DNA of 10,258 bases from NCBI GenBank assembly GCA_964550845.1, contig CAZKAD010000037.1:1-10258 (forward strand), in the 5' to 3' direction. The DNA comes from CAYTKU01 sp964550845 (lineage in GTDB: Bacteria; Patescibacteriota; Patescibacteriia; Magasanikbacterales; UBA922). The notes under the pieces were generated by a model, which saw only the letters and a list, made by a program, of their open reading frames with translations, did no database searches and was not told the DNA's origin. Positions 1 to 6,161 of the stretch are shown here, in pieces (positions within the stretch are counted from its first letter, which is position 1; each line of letters starts with the position of its first letter). The translations under genes and the position numbers were made by a program.

Positions 1-61
1 TCCCAAACAACAAGAGAAAGCCAACAGCAGAAAGTAGTATATTTGTCTGTTTATAACCCAT
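1..61 (-). CDS. Start of an exported or membrane protein (cut by window edge)
   Basis: An ATG at 61-59 on the minus strand opens a frame with no stop to the window edge, reading MGYKQTNILLSAVGFLLLFG. A short polar N-terminus is followed by a hydrophobic run, as in a signal peptide or first transmembrane helix. The start lies only 5 bases beyond the stop of the upstream lipoprotein gene, so the two are probably one transcript and may be translationally coupled. Twenty codons are too few to name a family. No clear Shine-Dalgarno precedes it. Confidence 0.5.
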   Translation of the reverse strand, partial: MGYKQTNILLSAVGFLLLFG

Positions 62-66
62 AACAC

Positions 67-702
67 TTATTCTTGTACAAACTCAAATGTCTGAATAATA
101 GAATCAAAAGTTTCGAAAATTTTCTTCTGAGCAGCTTCATGTTCTAATCGGTATTGCTTAAACTCGGCTTCATGAGTTCCATAGTTTTCTGGCTGAGTGG
201 TATGCAAAAACAAAGACACTGCATAGCAAACATTGTCTTTTTTCACAGTAGCCACTCTTCCTTGATAAATATTTCCAGCTCCAGCTTCTGACCAGGTATA
301 TATGTCTAGCACAACTCCACTCTGAGATATTTTTTGGGCTTCTTTGGTCAGACGATTCCCATCGCGCAAAGATCCACTACACAAAATATCTCCTGTCCCC
401 ATATCTACATAGGCTTCAGAAATACTGCGGATAAAATATGATTTTGGATAAGAAAGTCCAAGATCCCAAGAAGTATAATCTTCTTTCATGGGTGAGGTTT
501 CTGTGCTGGTAAAGTCAGCGGGAAAAGATACCCGATAAACAGAATTGGTATTGGTATCAAGTTTTACGTCTGAAGGAAAAGAAGGCGTAGAAGATTGAGG
601 GTAAGCGGGTGTTTGTTCATCTGTTTGCATATTCACACCACAACCACTCAGTGGAAAGATAAAAACGAGAACGAGTGTAATGAAAAATAATTTTTTTTGC
701 AT
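67..702 (-). CDS. Putative lipoprotein of unknown function
   Basis: The 211-residue product starts with a classic lipoprotein signal peptide: MQKK, a hydrophobic stretch at about 5-18, then the lipobox LSGC with the acylated cysteine at residue 21. The mature protein should be anchored on the outer face of the membrane. Residues 22-50 are polar, Ser/Thr/Pro-rich and linker-like. The rest looks like a compact alpha/beta domain with no motif I recognise. Two further cysteines (in DILCSGS and NVCYAV) could pair outside the cell. The ATG at 702 has no Shine-Dalgarno, but a good promoter ends about 16 bases upstream, so the leader is very short. The gene is closely followed by a second exported protein. 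Reading frame and export are secure; function is unknown. Confidence 0.8.
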   Translation of the reverse strand: MQKKLFFITLVLVFIFPLSGCGVNMQTDEQTPAYPQSSTPSFPSDVKLDTNTNSVYRVSFPADFTSTETSPMKEDYTSWDLGLSYPKSYFIRSISEAYVDMGTGDILCSGSLRDGNRLTKEAQKISQSGVVLDIYTWSEAGAGNIYQGRVATVKKDNVCYAVSLFLHTTQPENYGTHEAEFKQYRLEHEAAQKKIFETFDSIIQTFEFVQE

Positions 703-725
703 AAAAAAAAGTGTGAACTGCTTTT

Positions 726-754
726 ATTATACTCTTTTTTAAGAAAAGCTTCAA
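726..754 (-). promoter_or_regulatory. Promoter of the lipoprotein gene
   Basis: On the minus strand there is a perfect -10 TATAAT (731-726) and a -35 TTGAAG (754-749; 4 of 6 matches) with a 17-base spacer. Transcription should start near 718-720, giving a leader of about 16 bases before the ATG at 702. It sits directly after the U-tract of the tRNA-Leu terminator, so this gene has its own promoter rather than depending on tRNA readthrough. Confidence 0.75.
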
Positions 755-756
755 TG

Positions 757-838
757 AAAAAAACAAAAAGACCTTCCCCATCTCCTCCGTAAAAAGTCAA
801 AGTATTCACTTTCTACGGCGTTGTGGGAAGGTCTCTTT
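757..838 (-). terminator. Long structured terminator after the tRNA-Leu pair
   Basis: A 10-bp stem pairs AGACCTTCCC (769-778) with GGGAAGGTCT (825-834). Nested inside it are CCGTA (787-791) with TACGG (814-818) and AAAGT (793-797) with ACTTT (808-812). Read on the minus strand, the outer stem runs directly into a T-rich tract (769-757), so it fits an intrinsic terminator for the leftward tRNA transcripts. At over 60 bases, the hairpin is larger than termination needs. Confidence 0.7.
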
Positions 839-875
839 GTTCGCCGGGACACGCAAATGCGAGCCTAGGTTAATA

Positions 876-961
876 TGCCACCAGGGGGAGTCGAACCCCC
901 ATGCCCTATTACGGGCACGGGAACCTAAATCCCGCGTGTCTACCGATTCCACCACGGTGGC
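876..961 (-). tRNA. tRNA-Leu (anticodon UAG)
   Basis: A full class II tRNA fold on the minus strand. The 7-bp acceptor stem is GCCACCG with TGGTGGC (one G-U), with discriminator A. The anticodon stem is CGGGA/TCCCG around the loop TTTAGGT, giving anticodon TAG (DNA). The long variable arm is TGCCC/GGGCA, and the T arm is GGGGG-TTCGACT-CCCCC. The A at discriminator position and the long variable arm fit leucine. No 3' CCA is encoded, so it must be added after transcription. This is the downstream member of two adjacent Leu(UAG) genes of different sequence. Confidence 0.95.
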
Positions 962-972
962 AATGTGAAAAC

Positions 973-1001
973 ACTCTACTACAAAAATAAAAAAAGTTCA
1001 A
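973..1001 (-). promoter_or_regulatory. Promoter of tRNA-Leu(UAG), downstream copy
   Basis: Minus strand: -35 TTGAAC (1001-996), 17-base spacer, -10 TAGAGT (978-973). Initiation near 966 would leave about 5 bases before the mature tRNA 5' end. It is almost identical in both boxes and spacer to the promoter before the neighbouring tRNA. Confidence 0.7.
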
Positions 1002-1017
1002 GGTGTTCCGATTTGAG

Positions 1018-1099
1018 TGCCGACGGGGAGACTCGAACTCCCACACCCGAAGGTACGTGCTCCTAAGGCACGCGTGTATACCAGTTTCACCACGTCGGC
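1018..1099 (-). tRNA. tRNA-Leu (anticodon UAG), second isodecoder
   Basis: A complete class II tRNA on the minus strand. The acceptor is GCCGACG with CGTCGGC, with discriminator A. The anticodon stem is CGTGC/GCACG with loop CTTAGGA, so the anticodon is again TAG. The variable arm is short-looped (TACC-TTCG-GGT) and the T arm is GGGAG-TTCGAGT-CTCCC. The body differs substantially from the adjacent tRNA in the acceptor, anticodon stem and variable arm, so this is not a recent tandem copy even though the promoters match. CCA is not encoded. Confidence 0.95.
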
Positions 1100-1111
1100 A
1101 TAATTGAAAAA

Positions 1112-1140
1112 ACTCTATCACAAAAATACGAAAAGTTCAA
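1112..1140 (-). promoter_or_regulatory. Promoter of tRNA-Leu(UAG), upstream copy
   Basis: Minus strand: -35 TTGAAC (1140-1135), 17-base spacer, -10 TAGAGT (1117-1112). Initiation is expected near 1105, about 6 bases before the tRNA. The spacer differs from the other tRNA promoter at only a few positions. Confidence 0.7.
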
Positions 1141-1190
1141 GAATCAAGGCTTTCTTTAGAAAAATTTTATCCTCTATTTGGTAAAGTACT

Positions 1191-1201
1191 TTTGGTATAA
1201 A
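1191..1201 (+). promoter_or_regulatory. Possible extended -10 promoter for a small RNA
   Basis: The plus strand reads TTTTGGTATAAA, with TATAAA at 1196-1201 and a TGG just upstream resembling an extended -10. There is no convincing -35 at the right distance. The start site would be near 1208, at the beginning of the structured element that follows. Confidence 0.4.
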
Positions 1202-1208
1202 AAGAGAT

Positions 1209-1308
1209 GAGTGCGCGCGGTAGTAGGCTGGAGGGTGACTGCTCACTATCGGAATTCAACTCGCTCTTTCAAAACCAAACAAAAGAACTCCTTGATGGAG
1301 TTCTTTTT
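1209..1308 (+). ncRNA. Candidate small structured RNA with its own terminator
   Basis: No protein gene is supported here. The plus strand folds into a closed element. GAGT (1209-1212) pairs with ACTC (1259-1262), and the helix could extend through AAAGAG (1201-1206) with CTCTTT (1264-1269), although that outer half lies at or before the expected start site. Inside, CGGTAGT (1218-1224) pairs with ACTATCG (1245-1251), including a G-U pair that would become an A-C mismatch on the minus strand, so plus is the better-folding strand. The apical loop (1225-1244) is G-rich. About 13 bases after the closing helix comes a strong terminator hairpin. I do not recognise the RNA: it has no tmRNA, RNase P, SRP or tRNA signature. 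It could instead be 3'-UTR structure of the convergent RNase J mRNA. Confidence 0.45.
1282..1308 (+). terminator. Bidirectional terminator between small RNA and RNase J gene
   Basis: AAGAACTCC (1283-1291) pairs with GGAGTTCTT (1297-1305) around a 5-base loop, followed by T's to 1308. The A-run on the left arm gives a U-tract on the minus strand too, so the hairpin can end both the candidate small RNA (plus) and the RNase J mRNA, whose stop codon is at 1339-1337. Confidence 0.75.
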
Positions 1309-1336
1309 GTGCATTTACAACACTTACCCAAAAAAA

Positions 1337-3307
1337 TTACACTTCAATTACAACTGGGAGCACCATTGGACGTTTTTCGGTTTTTTGAAACAAAAATTGC
1401 CCAATTTTATCCCGAAGTTCATTTTTGATTTCATTGGTATCTGCCCAGGATTTTGGGTTTGAATCTTCAACCATCTTTTTGACTTTCACCCGCAGATCTT
1501 CAATAAGCTTTTTATTATCTTTAAGGAAAACAAAGCCGCGAGAAATAATATCTGGATTTTGAATGAGTCTTCCTGTTTTGGATTCAACCGTAGCAATCAC
1601 TACCACCATACCATCTTCTGCCAAGACCTGACGATCACGCAGTACCACATGCTGCATATCACTCACCCCAAGACCATCAACAAATACATAGTCCGACGGC
1701 GCCTTTTGTGACAAAAGTCGAATACCGTTTTGATCCATTTCAATAATACTTCCATTGTCCGGAACAACAATCTTTTTGCTGTCAAAGCCAATACCCATAG
1801 CTACGTTGCGTGCTTCTTTCAAGAAAAAATGATTTCCATATACCGGAATATAATAATCTGGCTTGGTCTGTGTAATCATGTCACGAATATCCTGACGAGT
1901 GGAATGACCAGAGACATGCACATCCATAATATCCCCGTGAATTACATGATCACATTGCCTGTAAATAGCATCTTTCAGACGCTGAACTGATCGTTCATTC
2001 CCAGGGATAATTGAGGAAGAAAAAATCACCGTATCACTGGCCTTGAGCCGAATCTGACGATGTTCTTTTTGAATGATGCGAGAGAGCACAGCATTTTGTT
2101 CACCCTGTGCCCCAGTACACACGACCACAATTTGGTTATCTGGATAGTCATGAATTTTATCCACATCAATCAGGACACCTTTGGGTGTTTTGATATACCC
2201 AAGTTCTTTGGCAATTTCAATATTCATTTTCATGCTAAAACCATCAAGCGCTACCTTTTTGCCAATTTTTTCTGCAGCATAAATAATCCATTTCACACGT
2301 TCTACCTGTGAAGAAAAGGTACCAATTACAATACGTCCTGGAGCCGTTTCCAAAATTGAGTACAAATTTTTGTACATTTCTTCGTACGTTCCATGACGCT
2401 TGTCATTGATTGCACCAAGACTTTCGAGCATCAAGGTTGTCGGACGAGCAAGTTTTTGTAGTTGGTCATACTTTAAGTTAGTATTCCCCTGTTCATCACG
2501 TTCCATGGTCCAATCACCAGCATGAATAATCGAACCAGCCGGAGTTTCAATTGTTACTCCCATAGAATCCATGATCGAGTGTTCTACCTGAAAAAATCCA
2601 ATCGACATTTCACCCAAACGAATTTTATCATTGAGATTTTGTACACGAATCACTTTGAGATTTTTACTACTCCCCTTTTCATAATCTTCTTGTTTGTGTT
2701 TGATGAGTGCCAAAGTCAAATCACGAGAGATAACTGTTGGATATCCCAATCTTTTGAGCAAAAACGGAGCTGCTCCAATATGATCAAGATGTCCATGCGT
2801 AAACACAACACCGCGAACACGTTTTTCTTTTCCTTCAAGATATTTGATATTTGGGATAATATAATCAATTCCAGGCATGTCTTCTTCTGGAAATTGGAGT
2901 CCCATGTCAACAATGACAATATCTTCTTTGTATTCAAAAATAGTCATGTTGCGCCCAACTTCTTCACATCCACCAATCGGGATAATACGAAGCGCACCAT
3001 TCACAGATGCCACTGGAGCTGGCTTTGGTACCACAGGCTCTCGTGGTCCCATGTAGGTATTTCGTCGTCCTTTAAAATACGAATTTCGGTCTCCTCTTTG
3101 CGCTTGAAAACGCGCACCATTAGTAGTACCTGTTCGAGGAGCAGTGGTCAGTGGACGAGCTCCAAATGTTTTTTTTGCCCCAAGTGTGGTACTGGGCGTG
3201 GCACCAACTACAGGTGCATCGGCACTTTTGGGATTTGGGTTCCCATATCTTCGGACACTGCGACCATATGTTTTTGGCCTGTATCCTGTATTTTTCTGTT
3301 CTATCAT
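1337..3307 (-). CDS. rnj: Ribonuclease J (metallo-beta-lactamase / beta-CASP nuclease)
   Basis: The 656-residue product is an RNase J-family enzyme, expected to act in mRNA decay and rRNA maturation as an endonuclease and 5'-exonuclease in the cytoplasm. The motif HGHLDHIG (H171, H173, D175, H176) is the metal site. VEHSIMDS (H243) and HAGDW (D265) supply further ligands. The beta-CASP region contains VVVCTGAQGEQNAVLSR, DTVIFSSSIIPGNE and HVSGHST, and the C-terminal end RPMVLPVVIEV matches the family C-terminus. Two positions are unusual. The segment that reads FMPIHGEYR in Bacillus subtilis RNase J1 reads IPVYGNHFF here, replacing the last ligand His by Tyr490; the usual SDSTN motif reads LESLG. 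Residues 1-104 form an Arg/Gly/Pro/Thr-rich, probably disordered extension absent from B. subtilis RNase J1. The ATG at 3307 has no Shine-Dalgarno. Family assignment is secure; activity is less so. Confidence 0.93.
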   Translation of the reverse strand: MIEQKNTGYRPKTYGRSVRRYGNPNPKSADAPVVGATPSTTLGAKKTFGARPLTTAPRTGTTNGARFQAQRGDRNSYFKGRRNTYMGPREPVVPKPAPVASVNGALRIIPIGGCEEVGRNMTIFEYKEDIVIVDMGLQFPEEDMPGIDYIIPNIKYLEGKEKRVRGVVFTHGHLDHIGAAPFLLKRLGYPTVISRDLTLALIKHKQEDYEKGSSKNLKVIRVQNLNDKIRLGEMSIGFFQVEHSIMDSMGVTIETPAGSIIHAGDWTMERDEQGNTNLKYDQLQKLARPTTLMLESLGAINDKRHGTYEEMYKNLYSILETAPGRIVIGTFSSQVERVKWIIYAAEKIGKKVALDGFSMKMNIEIAKELGYIKTPKGVLIDVDKIHDYPDNQIVVVCTGAQGEQNAVLSRIIQKEHRQIRLKASDTVIFSSSIIPGNERSVQRLKDAIYRQCDHVIHGDIMDVHVSGHSTRQDIRDMITQTKPDYYIPVYGNHFFLKEARNVAMGIGFDSKKIVVPDNGSIIEMDQNGIRLLSQKAPSDYVFVDGLGVSDMQHVVLRDRQVLAEDGMVVVIATVESKTGRLIQNPDIISRGFVFLKDNKKLIEDLRVKVKKMVEDSNPKSWADTNEIKNELRDKIGQFLFQKTEKRPMVLPVVIEV

Positions 3308-3319
3308 AAAAATGTAAGA

Positions 3320-3379
3320 ATAAATAAAAAATAACTACATATCTCTATTGTGAAGAAGAAAGAGATATGAAAAAAGTTA
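3320..3379 (-). terminator. Terminator after tRNA-Leu(CAG)
   Basis: CATATCTCT (3338-3346) pairs with AGAGATATG (3361-3369), extended by TAACT (3332-3336) with AGTTA (3375-3379). On the minus strand the stem is followed by TTTTTTATTT (from 3331). It should end the tRNA transcript just before RNase J. I find no convincing separate promoter for RNase J in the remaining 12-30 bases, so some readthrough may feed that gene. Confidence 0.55.
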
Positions 3380-3384
3380 CTATG

Positions 3385-3468
3385 TGCCTCGAGGGAGATT
3401 CGAACTCCCATGTCCTTGCGAACGCTAGCACCTGAAGCTAGTGCGTCTACCAGTTTCGCCATCGAGGC
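3385..3468 (-). tRNA. tRNA-Leu (anticodon CAG)
   Basis: A class II tRNA on the minus strand. The acceptor is GCCTCGA with TCGAGGC, with discriminator A. The anticodon stem is CTAGC/GCTAG with loop TTCAGGT, giving CAG. The variable arm is GTTC-GCAA-GGAC and the T arm is GGGAG-TTCGAAT-CTCCC. CCA is not encoded. Its 5' end lies 12 bases after the stop of the solute-binding protein gene and no good promoter is visible between them, so it is probably processed from that mRNA. Confidence 0.95.
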
Positions 3469-3480
3469 CTACAATCTTTG

Positions 3481-5475
3481 TTACCACATCCGTTTTGTAT
3501 TTTTGTACCAATTTGTCACATTACTCAAACGATCCGAAGGTTCAGTAATACGAGTGAGCCCAATTCCTTTGATCGCATCGTCAACCGCATAGTGATACTG
3601 TGGGGAATAAAGAAATATAGCTGGCACATCTTGCAGGAGTGCATCCTCAAACTGTCTATACAAACTCGTAAGTTCCTCCGGTTTATCAGTTTCACGTATT
3701 TTTTTCAAGGCCTCATCAGCCGTTTTGTTACTATACTGTGACAAGTTGAGTCCTGGATACGTTGCCTGTGCAGAATGCCAAAATGGATATTGATCAGGAT
3801 CACTTCCGAGAAGCACACCATACAAAAGCACATCATACTTGCGATCTCGGAGAATATCTCGTGAAAGCGCTTTGGCACTGACATAGGTGACTTCTGTTTT
3901 AATACCAATTTCTTGCCAAAATCCCACAATAAGTTCGGCTGCTTTACGATATTCCTGCGTATCAACAGTTACGAGATCCAAAGTTATAATATCTCCACCT
4001 TTTTTGGATTTGCGAAAAAATGTTTGGCCACCAGAAAATTCTTCTGAGAGTGTATTTTCCACAAATTCTACCATTTCAGGAGTTGTCGTTGGAACAACAG
4101 TAGGAAGAGTGCTCGTTGTGCCACTTGCGAGTGTTGGAGCATTGGCGCTCGTCCATTCTTTTTGCAGTTCCACCCGGCGCTTTTCTTTTTGATCATCAGC
4201 GTTTACGCGGTCATAGAGTTTATCTAAGCGCGCATTGGCAGATTCCAAAGAATAAGCAAGGGTTCCTGTGGCATCAGCTTTAAATCCTAAATAGTCTGGA
4301 AGCAAAGGACCATTGATAGCAATCGCATCATCTTTTTGAGTATCTTTGATAATCTTTTCCTTTTCAATCGCTTCAGACAGGGCAATACGCAGTTCTTTTT
4401 CAGCGAGTGCTGTCTGTCTTTTTTGATTAAAAAACAGAGCCGTATATTGTGGCAATTGTGGGTTGTAAAGTACTACGTGCTTACGCTCAACTTTATCTTT
4501 CAAATTTACTGGTACAAAATTCACCCCCTCAATATGCTGCTGACGCATGGCTTCAATGGCTGCAGTTCCAGGATCTTCGCCATCGTAACTTGCGTAAAAA
4601 CGAAAGGTAAAGTGATCCAAATAGGCAGGGCGTGTATAGTACCGATCAAATCTCTCAAGGGTATATTCTGAAATAAATCCAGATTTGTCAGTGACCATGC
4701 GAGAAAATTTAAATGGCCCAGTTCCAATCGGCTGCAAGTTTGTTCGAGCCAAACGAATTTGCTCAACGGGAATCTCACTCCACACATGTTCGGGTAAAAT
4801 TCCAACGGTCAAACTCGAAGGAAACGGTGTATAGACTTCTGGAAGCGTAAACGTAACAGTAAAGTCATCGGTGGCAGCAATTTTTACTCCCTGAAAACTG
4901 ACTTCAAGTGGACTATTCACACTTCTATTTTGAATAAGTTCAAAGGTAAAAACAACATCACTACTGGTGAAAGCTTCGCCATCATGCCAGACAACATTTT
5001 TTTTCAAAGAAAACGTATACGTTTTTTTATCCTCTGACAAAGCAAAATTTTCTGCCAAATCTGGAACAAGAACTCCCTGCTCATTTACTTTCAGCAGTCC
5101 AGAATACACAAGCCTTGTGATATCTTTATCCACTTCGCTCAAGGATGCATACAAGGGATTGATAAGTGCAGGCGAACCAACAATTCCTTCAACATAATCA
5201 CCACCTTCAGCAGCGACTTCAGTCGTATGATGCGTAAACAAACTATATCCAAACCAGAGAATACCAAACGAAAATGCCAAGAGTGCAATGCGGTAGAGAA
5301 GTTTTTCACTCTTTGTCATGAACCTTTTAAAGTGCTTTACCTGCCCCCAGCGAGGATATGGTTGCTTGCGCACTGATTTGAGCATGGCAATATCAAGGGC
5401 AGACGAAATAAGAGGTTTCTGAGAACCTTTTTTGGAAAAAAATTTTTTCCACACATTGGAGAAGAACGTTTTCAC
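3481..5475 (-). CDS. Membrane-anchored solute-binding protein, family 5 (peptide/nickel type)
   Basis: The 664-residue product matches the extracellular solute-binding protein family 5 (SBP_bac_5), whose members bind peptides or similar ligands for ABC importers. Signatures are VVWHDGEAFTSSDVVFTF (161-178) and PIGTGPFKF (249-257), with a C-terminal lobe containing ITLDLVTVDTQEYRKAAELI and YDVLLYGVLLGSDPDQYPFW. It has no lipobox. Instead, a basic ~60-residue cytoplasmic N-terminus precedes one transmembrane helix (about 61-80), leaving the binding domain outside. A charged then Thr/Ser/Pro-rich segment (about 425-467) is inserted between the lobes. The start codon is GTG at 5475, with no in-frame ATG nearby upstream and no Shine-Dalgarno. 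No permease or ATPase is adjacent, so partner and ligand are unknown. It follows secG by 100 bases and may share its transcript. Confidence 0.88.
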   Translation of the reverse strand: MKTFFSNVWKKFFSKKGSQKPLISSALDIAMLKSVRKQPYPRWGQVKHFKRFMTKSEKLLYRIALLAFSFGILWFGYSLFTHHTTEVAAEGGDYVEGIVGSPALINPLYASLSEVDKDITRLVYSGLLKVNEQGVLVPDLAENFALSEDKKTYTFSLKKNVVWHDGEAFTSSDVVFTFELIQNRSVNSPLEVSFQGVKIAATDDFTVTFTLPEVYTPFPSSLTVGILPEHVWSEIPVEQIRLARTNLQPIGTGPFKFSRMVTDKSGFISEYTLERFDRYYTRPAYLDHFTFRFYASYDGEDPGTAAIEAMRQQHIEGVNFVPVNLKDKVERKHVVLYNPQLPQYTALFFNQKRQTALAEKELRIALSEAIEKEKIIKDTQKDDAIAINGPLLPDYLGFKADATGTLAYSLESANARLDKLYDRVNADDQKEKRRVELQKEWTSANAPTLASGTTSTLPTVVPTTTPEMVEFVENTLSEEFSGGQTFFRKSKKGGDIITLDLVTVDTQEYRKAAELIVGFWQEIGIKTEVTYVSAKALSRDILRDRKYDVLLYGVLLGSDPDQYPFWHSAQATYPGLNLSQYSNKTADEALKKIRETDKPEELTSLYRQFEDALLQDVPAIFLYSPQYHYAVDDAIKGIGLTRITEPSDRLSNVTNWYKNTKRMW

Positions 5476-5512
5476 ACGTGAAGTATTTAAGAAATGCCAC
5501 GAGAGTCAGCGG

Positions 5513-5569
5513 AAAAATGCCAGCATTTCATGATGAGAAGGGGGAGCTTCTTCTATTTAGTTAGAAGAA
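5513..5569 (-). other. Hairpins between secG and the solute-binding protein gene
   Basis: An 8-bp inverted repeat, TTCTTCTA (5548-5555) with TAGAAGAA (5562-5569), lies just after the secG stop but is followed by C's rather than T's on the minus strand. A second small repeat, AAATGC/GCATTT (5513-5528), is followed by TT on the minus strand. Neither is a convincing terminator; partial attenuation or mRNA processing is possible. Confidence 0.3.
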
Positions 5570-5575
5570 AAAACA

Positions 5576-5800
5576 TTATTGAAGAATAATGAAGCTGATG
5601 CCAATGGCAAAAAAGACCACAGACAAAACAATTGTTGCTTTATAGAGAAACAGGTCAACACCACGACGAGTAGAAACAATCGGACCACTGCCAGCGCCAA
5701 ATCCTGCACCCATTCCAGAACCTTTTTGCTGGAGAAGGATAGAGATAATCATGAGGACAGCCAATACCATTTGGATAATCTGAAGTACTTTGAGAAGCAT
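5576..5800 (-). CDS. secG: Preprotein translocase subunit SecG
   Basis: The 74-residue product is SecG, the small accessory subunit of the SecYEG translocon in the cytoplasmic membrane. It shows the expected two-helix layout: a first transmembrane segment at about 4-24, the conserved loop LLQQKGSGMGAGFG, a polar linker with STRRGVDLFLYK, and a second segment at about 53-73. Length is typical. The ATG at 5800 has no Shine-Dalgarno, and the promoter just upstream predicts a leader of about 17 bases. It is followed on the same strand by the solute-binding protein gene, an exported protein that would itself use the translocon. Confidence 0.95.
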   Translation of the reverse strand: MLLKVLQIIQMVLAVLMIISILLQQKGSGMGAGFGAGSGPIVSTRRGVDLFLYKATIVLSVVFFAIGISFIILQ

Positions 5801-5823
5801 AAAAAATCATTTTAGTAAAACGT

Positions 5824-5852
5824 ACTATACTCTCTCTTAGAGAAAAAAGCAA
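5824..5852 (-). promoter_or_regulatory. Promoter of secG
   Basis: Minus strand: -10 TATAGT (5829-5824; 5 of 6), 17-base spacer, -35 TTGCTT (5852-5847; 3 of 6). Initiation near 5817 leaves a very short leader to the ATG at 5800. It lies about 40 bases beyond the terminator of the structured transcript that precedes it on the same strand. Confidence 0.6.
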
Positions 5853-5890
5853 GTGTAAAATGGATTTTTTGCTCTATGAAGAGATTTTTC

Positions 5891-5917
5891 AAAAGAAAAA
5901 TACCCTCCTAGGGGTAT
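5891..5917 (-). terminator. Terminator of the structured minus-strand transcript
   Basis: ATACCC (5900-5905) pairs with GGGTAT (5912-5917). On the minus strand the stem runs straight into TTTTTCTTTT (5900-5891), a good U-tract. On the plus strand the T-run is offset and weaker, so the minus direction is favoured. Confidence 0.6.
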
Positions 5918-6154
5918 CACTTTTATTTTCCTTTTTCTTTTCCCCTGCTGTTTTGTACAAAGAATGCCTCCAAGATATTGTTATTCTTTGTACTCCCCGA
6001 AAGCATGAATTTTTCATGGTTTTGGGGATGGGCAGGGGAACGGAATTGTTGCTGCCCGNNNNNNNNNNNNNNNNNNNNNNNNNNNNNNNNNNNNNNNNNN
6101 NNNNNNNNNNNNNNNNNNNNNNNNNNNNNNNNNNNNNNNNNNNNNNNNNNNNNN
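5891..6154 (-). ncRNA. Candidate structured non-coding transcript, interrupted by the assembly gap
   Basis: No believable protein frame exists in the determined sequence. Dense base-pairing does: an 11-bp perfect repeat GTACAAAGAAT (5955-5965) with ATTCTTTGTAC (5983-5993); a long hairpin TCCCC...GGGGA (5994-6028) with inner CATGAA/TTCATG; and a 9-bp long-range helix TTCCCCTGC (5940-5948) with GCAGGGGAA (6032-6040) enclosing both. A further stem, GGGCAG (6030-6035) with CTGCCC (6052-6057), competes with that helix. A consensus promoter on the minus strand (6190-6162) and a terminator (5917-5891) bracket the region, giving about 265 bases if the gap really is 100. I cannot match it to RNase P RNA, tmRNA, SRP RNA or 6S RNA from the visible part. 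It may instead be a long leader upstream of secG. The start coordinate is approximate because it falls in the gap. Confidence 0.45.
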
Positions 6155-6158
6155 NNNN
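6059..6158. other. Assembly gap (100 N)
   Basis: Exactly 100 undetermined bases, the usual placeholder for a scaffold join of unknown size. It falls next to strong inverted repeats, which are difficult to assemble. Any open frame crossing it is an artefact. Confidence 0.95.
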
Positions 6159-6161
6159 TCT

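Noticed and set aside
839..875. Remnant of a third tRNA gene
   Set aside because: It has a TTCG and a CGCA/TGCG stem but no acceptor or anticodon arm can be built.
909..1121. Minus-strand open frame of 70 codons
   Set aside because: It runs through both tRNA-Leu genes, which explain the sequence fully.
2522..3334. Plus-strand open frame of 270 codons opposite RNase J
   Set aside because: Antisense shadow of a conserved gene; the translation is low-complexity and matches nothing I know.
5891..6058. Identity as RNase P RNA, tmRNA, SRP RNA or 6S RNA
   Set aside because: None of the diagnostic motifs (for example the SRP tetraloop region, a tmRNA 3' T-arm, or RNase P core segments) are visible in the determined part; the hidden part prevents a firm exclusion.
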